From Cladorhizidae sp. MBARI D1340-BT2 (Eukaryota > Porifera > Demospongiae > Poecilosclerida > Cladorhizidae), in the NCBI GenBank assembly GCA_028752905.1, contig JAQNBH010000006.1:23360311-23424310 (forward strand): a stretch of 64,000 nt of DNA. The letters run 5' to 3'. Below, one piece after another: positions 33,746 to 44,732 of the stretch. The notes beneath the pieces are model-generated. The model searched no databases and was not told the origin of the DNA. It saw only the letters and a program-made list of their open reading frames with translations. The translations under genes and the position numbers were made by a program. Position 1 is the first letter of the stretch; each line of letters opens with the position of its first letter.

Positions 33746-34957
33746 ATGGCTCTTCCTCTGCGATCTGGATTTAACCGACCCCCTCGAGATAACCTCATTG
33801 AGGGCCGTGTACCTCCCTTGGAACCAGGCGAATGCAGCGAGGACGATGATCCAGGGAGCAGCATCGCAAAGGATGGAGACCCTCCTCCACTCAGAGGACA
33901 AATGAATCGCTTCATGGGCCAATGGGCAGATATGGAGCAGGCCAGATCACAACGCGAAGATGCCAGATGGGCCGAGGACCGACAACATGCCCAGCAGCAA
34001 CAGGATCAGTGGATCCAGGCCTTGGTGGACCAGAGACACCCTCCACCAGCGGTAGCTCTACCAGCGGTAGGTACACCCAAACTGACCTTACAAAAATTCG
34101 TTGAAGGCACTGATGACATGGGGGCATTCTTCAGCTCATTCGAGGTGACCGCGCTAGCAAGCAAGTGGCCACGGCGTCCCTGGAGTGTCAATCTACGAAG
34201 TGCACTATCCGGCCAAGGCATGTTAGCCGTAACCTCCCTAACTATAGAAGAACAAGAAGATTATGATCTAGTATGTCAAACCCTCCGATCCCCCTACCAG
34301 ATTACAACGGAGTCATACCGGAAGAAGTTGTTTGACTTACCCTTCAGTCAAGACAAACCTGAAGAGTGGTTCCGAGACAGGAAGCAAGCCTGTTCCCGAT
34401 GGTTGGCTTCTAGTGGTAAGTCAGCCCAAGAACTTATTTTAATTGAGCTTACTTTACAGAAACTTCCAAGGTGGCTAAAGAGCTGTATGCGCCAGATGGG
34501 GCCTGGAAGTTATGAAGAACTCAAGGAGGCAGTGCTGAGATGTCTCTGCATCTCACCAAGAGAGAAGGATGCAGTTCCAAGGACTGAGCAAAAAGGAGGA
34601 CGAAGAACCGCTCCCCGAGAACCCCGAGACAACAGAGGAGAACCCAGAGACAACAGAGGACGTTTCCCCTACCCCAGACTGTCTGAGCAAGGAAGACAAC
34701 TCCCTGGTAACATTAACCCATGTAACATAAATATTCCTCAAGAGAGAGGGCCAAGATCAGTTGAATGTTACAGGTGTGGGAAATTAGGTCACATGCAGAG
34801 GGATTGTCGTGTCAAAATAGAGAGAGGGATCTGTGCCCTCACTATGAGAAAGAAATTGCCTGAATGGAATAGGAGAGTGACCATTAACAACCAGTCAGTG
34901 ATAGCTTTCTTAGACACTGGCTGCACAAAAAAAGTATTGTGCATCCCCGGTGCGTAG
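33746..34957 (+). CDS. Gypsy B gag with zinc knuckle, running into protease
   Basis: Longest open frame in the window. Start chosen at 33746 (MALPLRSGFNRPPR), the first ATG fitting a gag start after the primer site; an in-frame ATG at 33704 is also possible. Residues ~60-110 are charged and Gln-rich (ARWAEDRQHAQQQQDQWIQA). About 125-290 is the capsid (TPKLTLQKFVEGTDDMGAFF, LVCQTLRSPYQITTESYRKK, ELTLQKLPRWLKSCMRQM). Basic RDNRGEPRDNRGRF repeats come next, then CYRCGKLGHMQRDC, a perfect CCHC knuckle, and VIAFLDTGCTKKV, the protease active site. The frame stops soon after (CIPGA), so the protease is cut off. Gag should form the particle and bind element RNA. Confidence 0.85.
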   Translation: MALPLRSGFNRPPRDNLIEGRVPPLEPGECSEDDDPGSSIAKDGDPPPLRGQMNRFMGQWADMEQARSQREDARWAEDRQHAQQQQDQWIQALVDQRHPPPAVALPAVGTPKLTLQKFVEGTDDMGAFFSSFEVTALASKWPRRPWSVNLRSALSGQGMLAVTSLTIEEQEDYDLVCQTLRSPYQITTESYRKKLFDLPFSQDKPEEWFRDRKQACSRWLASSGKSAQELILIELTLQKLPRWLKSCMRQMGPGSYEELKEAVLRCLCISPREKDAVPRTEQKGGRRTAPREPRDNRGEPRDNRGRFPYPRLSEQGRQLPGNINPCNINIPQERGPRSVECYRCGKLGHMQRDCRVKIERGICALTMRKKLPEWNRRVTINNQSVIAFLDTGCTKKVLCIPGA

Positions 34958-35649
34958 ACCAGAAAGATTATCTTCCCTGGAAAGTAGCATATACTACAGC
35001 AAGTTCAGCTTGAACCCATTTCCCAGCAGCCAAGATAACCCTTCAGGTAGACGGACATGAGAAGGTAGTATTAGCAGTGGGTGTATCCGAGCACCTTATG
35101 TGTGATATGTTGATGGGGCATGATATTCCCTTATTTAAGACATACCTCCGGGAAGCTCTGGATACAGACGCCGGGAAGAGGGACCTTGTCCCTCCTACTC
35201 TCCCTACCCCTGAGCTGGGCCTGGCAACCACAAGGATCCAAAGCAAGCTTCGGACCCTAGAAGAGCAAGCCGAGGCCCGACAACTCGATGAGGATGAGCC
35301 CATCATACAACCAGTACTACCTGATGACAATGACAGTGAAATGGATGAGTAAAGTGTGAGCCTAGCCGAGCCGGAAATACCTCCTACAGACGAGATAGAG
35401 CCCCCTCCCCCACCAGCACCAGATGAAACAGGAGAGAGCCTAGGGAAGCCAGAAAGACCTCCAAAGGACGACCTAGTGACTCCCCCATCACCCGAAGCAG
35501 CAGAGCCTGGAGACTTGGACACCATCTCCCCGGAAGATTTTCATGAGGAACAGAAACAAGATCCTACCCTAAGGAGCGCAAGGGAAAAAGTGAACCAAAA
35601 AGACAGTGTATATTTTTGGAAGGATGGGTTATTAGTAAGGAAGCCCTAG
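34958..35649 (+). pseudogene. Gypsy B protease end and acidic/proline linker
   Basis: Continues the protease after a frame change: AAKITLQVDGHEKVVLAVGV, then LMCDMLMGHDIPLF, the family's LLG.D.P-type motif. A long acidic and proline-rich linker follows (EIEPPPPPAPDETGESLG), with a TAA at about 35350. It ends at VYFWKDGLLVRKP, which normally leads into the integrase zinc module. Confidence 0.7.
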
Positions 35650-35985
35650 CAAGAATTAGGAAATAACTTGATTATGGTGCCCAGGGCCAAGGTAATGAGG
35701 TTAGCTCACTCCTCTGTAGCAGCAGGTCACTTTGGCAGGGAAAGAACCATCCAGCTTATCAGAGGTAGGATGGATTGCCCAGGTCTGGCCAGAGATGTGC
35801 ATGAGCTGTGTCTGTCTTGTCCCATCTGCCAAAAAGCTGTAGGATCTAAGGCACCCCTTCACCCATTACCTATTATTGATCAAACCTTACTCGCATAGCT
35901 ATGGACATATTTGGACCCCTTAAGAACTTCTGGTGGACACAAATACGTACTCATAGCTATGGACTACACTACTAAATGGCCAGCT
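35650..35985 (+). pseudogene. Gypsy B integrase: zinc module and start of core only
   Basis: VMRLAHSSVAAGHFGRERTI and ELCLSCPICQKAVGSK give an intact H-x-H, C-x2-C zinc module. After a stop, MDIFGPLRTSGGHKYVLIAM then DYTTKWP is the first block of the DDE core with its Asp. Everything after KWP is missing; the sequence goes at once into RT. Confidence 0.8.
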
Positions 35986-36354
35986 TAACCACCCTTGACT
36001 TAACCAAGGGGTTACTATCAGGTCCCCATGGGGAGTAGTAGTAGAGAGAAGACTGCCTTTATTACTCCCTATGGGAAGTATCAATTTATGACTATGCCCT
36101 TTGGTTTGGTTTCGGCCCCCTCCACCTTTCTAAGGTTAATGGACCACATCTTGTCCGGGCTGGAAACCTTTCCTGCCACATACCTAGATGACATTGTCAT
36201 TTATAGTCAGAACTGGAAAGACCATTTACAACATGTGTCAGTAGTTTTAGGCAGAATGAGAGAAGCAGGTCTCGCAATAAAACAAGAGAAATGTATATTT
36301 GGTGTGAGCCATTGTGAATATTTGGGACATTTAGTGGGTGGGAGGACAAGTTAG
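35986..36354 (+). pseudogene. Gypsy B reverse transcriptase (palm), N-terminus deleted
   Basis: Begins in the middle of RT at LDLTKG, one frame slip, YYQVPMG. Then ITPYGKYQFMTMPFGLVSAP and TYLDDIVIYSQNWKDHLQHV, the catalytic YLDD, and EKCIFGVSHCEYLGHLVG. The fingers region before LDLTKG is lost together with the integrase core and C-terminus, in one deletion. Confidence 0.85.
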
Positions 36355-36960
36355 ACCATTGTCTTGCAAGGTTGAGGCCATTTGTACTTATTCACCCCCT
36401 CAGACTAAGAAGCAAATGAGAGCCTTTTTAGGATTAGCCGGTTACTACCAAAGGTTTATACCCAACTTCTCCGAAATAGCATATCCTTTAACAGACTTAA
36501 CCAAAAAGAATCGGAGTAATAAGATTGTGTGGAGTAGTTCTTGTGAAGTAGCTTTCAAATCTCTAAAAGCCGCAATTACTAATCACCATGTATTATTATC
36601 CCCAATCTGGAAAGACCTTTTATCCTACAGATGGATGCATCAGCTGGGATTTGTACTAAGCCAAATCGGCCTCAAGGGTGACGAGCATCCGGTGGAATTC
36701 AATTCCTGAAAACTTCTACCCAGAGAACAGAGATATTCCACGATAGAACGGGAAGCTCTTGCCATCGTGGCAGGAATTAAACATTTCAGGGTCTAATTGG
36801 AGGGAACTACATTTACCATTGAAACTGACCACAACCCCCTGGCTCACCTAGCCAATATCAAAGACAGACATGGCTGACTCACTCGTTGGGTGCTTGACCT
36901 ACAAGACTACGATTTCACCATCTCCCACTGGTCGGGTTCCGCCAATGCCAACACCGATGG
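36338..36960 (+). pseudogene. Gypsy B RT connection and RNase H
   Basis: TKKQMRAFLGLAGYYQRFIP is the RT thumb/connection. RNase H follows with its first Asp region garbled (SYRWMHQLGFVLSQIGLKGD). Then, after slips, REQRYSTIEREALAIVAGIK (Glu), FTIETDHNPLAHLANI (Asp) and WSGSANANTDGLSRDG. It ends only about 35 bp before the 3' LTR, so nothing else is coded downstream. Confidence 0.8.
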
Positions 36961-36985
36961 CCTAAGTCGAGACGGGTCTCGAGCC

Positions 36986-36998
36986 GAGGAAGAGGGAA
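36986..36998 (+). other. Gypsy B polypurine tract
   Basis: gaggaagagggaa, immediately before the 3' LTR TG. Confidence 0.7.
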
Positions 36999-37656
36999 TG
37001 TCAGGAAATTCTACCTCCCTGACTGAGTTCACAACAGCCCGGGATGAAGCCAAACCAGCAGCTGTTGTTGCCAAAGAACATAGTGGTCAAGCCGTACACC
37101 AGATGTGTGGAAACCATGGTAGCGAGTGTGAGAACAGACGAAGGACCTCACCACCAGACACTATAAAGGATGTAGTCCACCTGCCTGAGGAAAGATCTAC
37201 ACACCCCTCACCTGATAAGACAAGACATTGGATTGGTCGCCAAGGGTCGGTGCCATGATGACCTGATGTCATCAAACATAGTAGTAGTTTGAACAGTATA
37301 TAAGAAACAGCTAGGGAGTAGTTAGCAGATAGCTTAATATTGCCAGAGACTGCTGCAACCAGCAATTAAGAACTGTTAGATAAGAACCCTCTGAACCTTT
37401 GTTATTGTGGTTGATATTGTGTTGTGTTATCTTGTCATGGCTGGTGTATTTATGCATCTCATAATTATAATATAACTATCTGTAGTTATATTTGGGAATC
37501 CAGCAATTCTGTTGAGAGTTGCTGAGTTTGGCTTGTTCTGAGGATTGCCAGTAGGACAGACTGGGAATCAAAGATCAGGCATCGCATGAAGACCAGGGAT
37601 CTGCTCAGCCAGCTAAAGTGTCCATACACTGGGGAGAAGGTTGGTTTTTCATGACA
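36999..37656 (+). repeat. Gypsy B 3' LTR
   Basis: 658 bp, TGTCAGGAAATTC...TTTTTCATGACA, with a TATA box at 37297-37304. It differs from the 5' LTR by point changes and small indels besides the hAT insert. Confidence 0.9.
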
Positions 37657-38136
37657 CATGACCAGTGTATCCAAGCCACTTGGTACTACATGACCAGTGT
37701 ATCCAAGCCACCTGGTACTACATGACCAGCGTATCCAAGCCACCTGGTACTTACTAAATGATCAGTGTATCCAAGCCACCTGGTACTACATGACCAGTGT
37801 ATCCAAGCCACTTGGTACTACATGACCAGTGTATCCAAGCTACCTGAGTCTGGTACTACATGACTAGTGTATCCAAGCCACCTTGTACTACATGGCCAGT
37901 GTATCCAAGCCACCTGGTACTACATGACCAGTGTATCCAAGCCACCTTGGTACTACCTGACTAGTGTATCCAAGCCACCTGGTACTACATGACCAGTGTA
38001 TCCAATCCACCTGGTACTACATGACCAGTGTATCCAAGCCACCTGGCACTACTTCACTAGTGTATCAAAGCCACCTGGTACTACTACATGACCAGTGTAT
38101 CCAAGCCACCAGGTACTACATGACTAGTGTACCCAC
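37657..38136. repeat. 32-bp minisatellite, right block
   Basis: The same unit as 31371-31906, about fifteen copies, beginning exactly at the target duplication catga. Together the blocks were a single array of about 1 kb before Gypsy B inserted. Confidence 0.95.
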
Positions 38137-38159
38137 CTGGGACACACAATCATTGCTCT

Positions 38160-38490
38160 AAATAAAGAACATACATGCAGTATTATTATACGAAGACCCA
38201 CCATTGCTCCAGTTAATTAACATACAAGCAGTTCATGCATACAGAAGCCACTCATTGGTCCATTTAACGAACATACATTCAGTACAATTATACGGAGGCA
38301 TCTCATTGATCCATGTGATGAGCATACATGCAGTATAAGAAAGGAGGCCACTTATTGCTGCATGCAATGAACATACATGCAGTTCATGTATACAAAGCAT
38401 ATTGTTCGCTCCTTATAATAACACACATGCAGGACAAATATATGTACGCTACTTATTCCTCATGTGAAGAACATACATGCAGTACTGAGC
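38160..38490. repeat. ~60-bp degenerate tandem repeat (gaacatacatgcagta)
   Basis: About six units with the core gaacatacatgcagta and a variable part like cattgctcc. No gene. Confidence 0.75.
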
Positions 38491-38499
38491 GAGGGATGA

Positions 38500-40230
38500 C
38501 GGTTCATCACAAAAGTTATTTATAGTCCACATACAATAGGGCATGAAGTGTTTATTGTGCTAGTGGACTTTCATTATTGAAAAAACTTTTTGATATGAAG
38601 TATTACATAGTGATAACATCAAATGGCATCTTCAACATTTGTTAGTTGGCCTAGCAATACTCTAAGGGACAACTTGATCTTTCAGGGTCCCTCTTTTGCC
38701 TATTCTTCCAAATGCAGATAATTCACATGTTTTATGCTCCAAGGATTAGCAGCCATTCATTTAGGCAGCTTGCAAGTCGGTCCATTCCACCAATGGTCTT
38801 CTCATATATTGTGTCGGGAGAGAGTCATGTTGTGTAAGGGATTCCTGCAAGATTGACAGGAAGCTGTTCAACGTAAGGCATTTTTTCTAGGTGGTGGAGA
38901 AGAAAGCTGAAGAGAAGATTAGCCTGTGGGATTTTCTAGTGTCCACTTATAAAAATATGTACTTAGCACGGGAGTTAGGGGGAGGGGTGAAGGGTTTGAA
39001 GTGTGAAATATTTGCAGAAGATGACTATTAAAATAATCTCCTAGAAAGACCACTTTGCAATATTCAGTGATTATCCCTAAAAACAGGTGTCCTTAGTAAT
39101 GGGGTATAATTTATTGTAAATTGATTTATCGGCTGTATGTGGCTGTTTATAGAGCATAAACACTCAATGCGAAGCAACTATCTGTTTTGCAACGTGTCGT
39201 TATTCAAATTTGCAAACAACACCTTCACCACCAGCCACTCCCTCTCTATTGAGCATTAGATAAACCACACCCTCATGATGAACCACATCCTAGATTGTTC
39301 CTCCCCCCCCCACCCCATCCTCTAGTCGCTTAACCGCACCTACAGATACTCCGATCCATCCTCCAGTGGCTCAACCAGTGGAATTGAGGGGGGGTTAAGG
39401 CGCACAGGAAATCTGTGAGGGAAAACTTGCCTAATTCATGTTCATACAAGAATTTGAAGAATTTGAAGTAAAATACCCATAACATCACCCCCCTCTCCCT
39501 GTGTGCCTGGTGTTATAGAGAATTGTTGCCAGTTTCTCTCTAGCAGAGAGCATAAGGACCCAGCATCAGGTTTTCCCCCCTGGGAACATAACATTGCCAT
39601 TTCTGTTCAAAGAAGAATAGTACAATATATACTATATAGTATGGTGAAGAACAGTCTGAATATGTTGCTTTTATGTGTATGTACCATATCTATGCTCACA
39701 AATCAAGCAATGGTCCTGGTTTATATATGAAAATGCAGCCAGTGCTATATGTTTTCTGATTGAATTTTTTAATGTAGTTTTTGGAACTACAGGTTGGAAT
39801 GTGAAGTGGATTCCCACACACATGAAACTCATTTTACAGTACATCGCTTAGTCTTGAATAGTTATAACAACTCTGATTAATAGAGCTCCACAAACACTAC
39901 AGATTGAATCCCATTTTTATTAATTTTTAAAATGAACTTATGCTCATGTGAGGAGGTTTCTAAATAATAATAATATTAGAAGCACCTTGTGGGTGTGAGT
40001 TTTGGAGCTGCATAGATTATGTACACTTCATTGTATGGACTATTATAGAGAGCTCCAATGGTTAATCTTTAAGTGTATTATATTTTAATATTAAAAATAT
40101 TGCATAGTTATAGCTCTGCCAAAGTTACATGCAACCAAAGTGGGAGTACATCTACTTGAACTGGACCTAATTGTTGACCCTGATGGAAAGTGATAGCCCA
40201 TTGAAGTATTTATCTGGGACTAGAGCAAAC
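38500..40230. other. Region without a recognisable gene
   Basis: AT-rich, with a C-rich run near 39303 and a fragment at about 39995-40125 (ttggagctgcatagatt, agagagctccaatggtta) related to the foldback-element end. Short frames here show no family motif. Confidence 0.5.
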
Positions 40231-40239
40231 CCTACTCTG

Positions 40240-40750
40240 TAAAAGTAGGGCAGGAGGCCACACCCCATGCACACATGCCTTACACATGTGAAGGACGGGC
40301 ATGAGACCACAGCACATGCAGCCATGCATTATATATGAGAAGGAAGGTGAGGAGTCGACACCACATGCAACCATTCTTTATAGCTACATGTATGGGTAGG
40401 GCAGGCAGCTCACCCCATGCATTATACATGCATTGAAGGGAAGTTGTCCACACTCCATGCAAACATATGTCATATACAGTAAGGAGGAGCAGCATCTAAA
40501 GAAAGGTAGGAGGCCACACCCCGTACTTGTAAACTATTAATGAAAGGGCTGGGACTCATGCCTTATGCAAGCATGACATGCCATCATGACCTTTAGAAGG
40601 GCAAGAAGTCTTACGTCATGCAACCTTGCCTTACGGAAGAGCAATAGGCCTCACCTTATGCAGCCAAGCCTTTAAACATGTAAAGGAGTGGGACAACACC
40701 CTCTAGTGACCACACCTCACTAATATAATGGACCATGCCTTATACATGTT
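40240..40750. repeat. ~60-bp degenerate tandem array (ccacaccccatgca)
   Basis: About eight diverged units sharing ccacaccccatgca, catgccttatacatgt and aagg-gggcagga. No coding potential. Confidence 0.7.
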
Positions 40751-41924
40751 GAGGAACAGTGGGTTAATTTTCATCTGAAAGTTCTAATGCTGGTCATCCA
40801 TTACTGGGGGTACTTGCCAAGAAGAAAAAAAAAATTATGTTCGCTATTTTACTGACTTTTTTGCTGAAGATATAGCAGTTTTATCCCAATATCATTATGT
40901 GACAGCGCCAGATATGACTATCATAGAGCATAACATTTTATTGTTGCATAGTCCACGCTTTCTACAGCTGGTAAGGTGAAGGTTTCTTGCATTTGGTACG
41001 CCAGAAAAGAACTAGTTATATTGACTATAACTTGATAGGTGATAATAAGTGGTAATTTGCAACAACCAAGTACGTCTACAAGCACTTCACAAGATTAGAG
41101 AAATACTAAACGTAAAATGGTCCTTAAAGTAGTGGGGGACTTTACACCTGATTTTGACAGGACTGCAATAACTCCAGAATGCAACCAACTATGAGGTTGA
41201 TTTTTGGGTCAAAGATTTCTTTAAACCCCTAGAATCATTAGATATAATAGCTGGAATGTGGTGTCCTTAACCAGTTGAGCTAAGAGCCCTTTGTCTGGTC
41301 TCTGGTTTATTAATTATCATAGTAACAGGTTGTAGCACATTCAGGCATGCATATGCAAAGGTAAACTGCTGATCCTCAACCCCTCTTGAGATCTTGAGAT
41401 ACCGGTATTCTATTATTGTATAGTGTTGTTAAATATGTGCCCCCTCCCTCCCCCCTCAACTCAATCATAAATGCAGCCCTGAATAGTACTTAAAAGTAGA
41501 ACCCAGTGATGGACAGTTACTTACAAGCATAGTAGGTCTATACACTGCTTACTTATACCAGTTGGCTGACCTTTACCCCTGGTTGCTTGTTACAGCTGCC
41601 TGCGGTTAGGGAGGTGATGTAACTGGTGATCTGTAGCAAAGTGCATGATTGTGCATATGTACACAATGCTAGTGATTGTGAGTAGTTTACTGTTTGCCCT
41701 CCTCTCCATGATTGATTCTACCCAACCTCATATAGCATCCCTGTTCCTCTTGCCACATCTGTGGAGCTAGTTGTCTACTGCATCACACTGTTGAAGGCTT
41801 CTACTAACTTCATTTGAGAGCGACCCCCTTGCCCAACTGGTTCTGAGTGGAGGTCTTGCTAGTATAGTAAATGATTAATTTTGGGGGAGACAGGTCATTT
41901 TATAATAAAAAACAAAAACAAGTG

Positions 41925-42585
41925 GGGTACCACTTTATAGCTCCATAGATTCTGTAAACTTCATGGTATGTACTTGATATATAGCTCAAAAGATAGCGCT
42001 CTGTGTACTTTATTTCAATACTATATTTTTCATGCGTATAACTATAGCCAAGTTACTGGAACTAAAGTGGAGGGATCCTAAAACCTGAATGCCTGATTTT
42101 GCCGCATAAATATCTCCAGATTGCCAAGTGCTAGAGAGTTGAAATTAACACCAGTGACTAGAAGAAGCTCTACTCTATGCAATAAGCGTTTTGATGAGGC
42201 GCTAAAATGTAAGTACGTGGTCAAATGCTCGGTTGTAAAATGAATTTTGTTAAAATTCCATAAAATTCATTTTCCACCTGTGCGCTTGCTTGACCAGTAC
42301 TTACATTTTAGCGCCTAATAAAAAATAGAGTAGGGCTTTCTCTAGCCACTGGTGCTAATTTCAACTCTCTAACACTTGGCAATCTGGAGATATTTATGTG
42401 GCAAAATCAGGCATACAGGTTTTGAGGCTCCCTCCACTTTAGTTCCAGTAACCTGCCTATAGTTATTATATGAAAAATATTTTAGTATCAAAGCGAGCAT
42501 ATGGAGAGACCAATCTTTTGAGCTATATATCAAGTCCATAATGAAGTTTACAGAATCTATGGCGCTATAAAGTGGTAACCACAAG
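41925..42585. repeat. Foldback (hairpin) element, right copy
   Basis: Palindrome with centre near 42246 (aattttgttaaaattcc) and ends acaagtggggtaccacttta and taaagtggtaaccacaagtt. It pairs with 1697-2372. Confidence 0.8.
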
Positions 42586-42850
42586 TTTGTTTTTATATGC
42601 ACCTGCACCCCTAACAAACTCACAGTTGACTACTTGCTAACTGATCAATGATGTTTATATTTTGTAGGAATGATTCTATCACAGGTTAAGTGTTGTGAAA
42701 CATAGTCAAATCATTGGGTAATATTTTGTAAGGATATACATGTAACCCTGTCTATGTGTCGTGTAACACCATCTGTTATGTGTTATGATGGAGAAAGAAG
42801 CTTTAATTTTTTAATGTAATACCATATTATTTCATTAACTGATTCACCTT

Positions 42851-43370
42851 TTTAAGCTGATATCTTCAAATTGGGACATTCATCATAAAACGTGCTAAAA
42901 ACCAGATTTTTTACTGGACCTGTGCCGATGATTACAGCATTATTACATTAAACTTTATTTCTTGTTCTAGTTTGTGGGAGTGGGTGGAGGAAGCGATAAA
43001 AATATAGAAATGAATAAAACTGATTGACAAGCAAAAAATTGCCATCATAAACTGTCCCTTCCTTACCTTTCCTGCTGTCTCTGCAAGCCAATGAAAGCTG
43101 TATATTCACCTTTAAGCTGATATCTTCTAATTGGGACATTCATCATAAAACGTGCTAAAAACCAGATATTTAACTGGACCTGTGCAGATGATTACAGCAT
43201 TATTACATTAAACTTTATTTCTTGTTCTAGTTTGTGGGAGTGGGTGGAGGAAGCGATAAAAATATAGAAATGAATAAAACTGATTGACAAGCAAAAAATT
43301 GCCATCATAAACTGTCCCTTCCTTACCTTTGCTGCTGTCTCTGCAAGCCAATGAAAGCTGTATATTCACC
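42851..43370. repeat. 260-bp tandem duplication in the right arm
   Basis: Two units, 42851-43110 and 43111-43370, begin tttaagctgatatcttc and end gctgtatattcacc, with very few differences. The left arm has a single copy (about 1175-1435), so the duplication came after the inverted repeat formed, or the left lost a copy. Confidence 0.9.
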
Positions 43371-44732
43371 TATGCTAGCCTGAAATCCCTCAGAATATCT
43401 TCTCTCTTTAGAAGAAAATGCACTCCTGGTTGGATTTCTGTATCAGCATCTAGTATGGTTATGCATTGAAGGTGCTAGCAAATATCATGAGGCAAAGAGT
43501 TACCCTCTACAAATTTCTCCTGGAAAAGTTGGGCATTAGTAGTAGCTAGCTGTTCTGACAGCAATAAGGGTAGCATTACCTTTACTAGAGTTTACAGGAT
43601 CCCATCCAAGCACAAAAATGTCAACTAACAAGTGTAGCATACTAATCTCAATGGAAGCAAGTCAGCATTTTTTCTCCGTAACTAGTGATCCCTTATCAAC
43701 ATACTTATGTAAGCCAGAAATTGATTAAATCATATTACCCACAGAGATCAGAATGCTCACTTAGCTCCCATCAAGCTCAAATGCACTCTCCCTGCATCAT
43801 CCATCATTGTCCGTGGGACGGGATCCAGGATGAACTATTTGAAAGTTAATGCTATCCTTTCTGGTGTTAAAACCTTCACAAGTTTTACATCCCAGATGCC
43901 ACTGCAAAGATCTTGCTCTATCGTGGCCCAAATCAGCAGAAGACTGTAAACAATGTATCAAAGGACACTAACTCATTTCTCAAAGTCTAAACTATTGAGA
44001 GAGTTTACTGGTATAGGCACAAGTAGCCTAGTGTAGGAAAAACAGCTTGCTAAAACAGCAGAATGCCCATAAAGATTCCTTCGAGGACAGTGGTTGCGAT
44101 CTGCGATTGGTAACAGCATTTTTCTTGTCAAACCAGACTTGTTAATAATAACCTCCCTTTCAATTGCAACCACCCTTCAAATAGAAATTGCAGGTAGATG
44201 GACTGAAGTAAATATTATCTGCAGTTGCTATTAGAAAATATATAGAAATTTTATCCCTAGCCACATTTCCTTTAGGTAGGTTTGGGTCTTTCCATTCACA
44301 TCCTTTATACTTGCTTGCAAAACTGATTAAGTTATGATTTTAAAAGCCTTAAGACCATTTTAGATCAGTTCTTGTAAGTTGCTAGAGTATTAAGAGGCAC
44401 CTGTACATACTCCACCCTCTAATGCTGCAGGGATAACTAATGTTGTTCTAATGCTGCTGGTACGAAGCAGCCACCATACTAGAGCTTGGAATAACAATCC
44501 CATTGAAGAGACACCTCCCACACACGTGCATGTACTTGACTGTCAAATGCTGAACGTTCTATTAAGTAGCATTTAGGGGGCCTAACTTGTACCACTTTTG
44601 TCTATAAAAATATTTTAGTTTCCTAAACTGTAGTTGTTAAGCCTCTCAAGTTTAGTTACCTAATGTTCTTAAGTTAAGTTATGGTATCTTGCTATGAAGC
44701 GCACTGTTCTCAAAGTCCTTGAAACATGCACC

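Larger units (their letters stand above)
31908..37656 (+). mobile_element. Gypsy B: LTR retrotransposon inserted in the minisatellite
   Basis: The LTRs start TGTCAGG and end TTTTTCATGACA. The 5-bp target duplication catga (31903-31907 and 37657-37661) joins two halves of one minisatellite. Order: tRNA-Leu-type primer site, gag with CCHC knuckle, protease, integrase zinc module and core start, RT, RNase H, polypurine tract, 3' LTR. Integrase lies upstream of RT as in element A. Its core is deleted after the first block and joined to the middle of RT. The 5' LTR carries a 968-bp hAT derivative. Confidence 0.9.
41415..44732. repeat. Right arm of long inverted repeat
   Basis: Reverse complement of 1-2872, about 450 bp longer because of a 260-bp tandem duplication (42851-43370) and small indels. 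It contains the partner foldback element. The inner boundary is near 41415; beyond it the left side has hAT coding sequence and the right side does not. Confidence 0.85.

Noticed and set aside
33704..34221. Several frames on both strands overlapping gag
   Set aside because: Shadows of the Gypsy B gag frame, which alone carries capsid and zinc-knuckle motifs.
31371..38136. Regularly spaced 32-bp repeats resembling a CRISPR array
   Set aside because: The units are directly contiguous with no unique spacers, the context is eukaryotic, and the array is split by a Gypsy element. It is a minisatellite.
39503..39730. 75-codon plus-strand frame ending in a hydrophobic stretch
   Set aside because: No family motif, no splice or promoter context, and the length is within chance for AT-rich DNA.
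40280..40495. Minus-strand frame of 71 codons
   Set aside because: Lies inside a degenerate tandem repeat; the Cys/Leu pattern follows the repeat unit.
1..44732. A single giant transposon with 3-kb terminal inverted repeats
   Set aside because: Not accepted as a feature: no target duplication or shared element-specific gene is visible, the left end is off-window, and the inner boundary cuts a hAT element on one side only. Kept as a finding about the inverted repeat.
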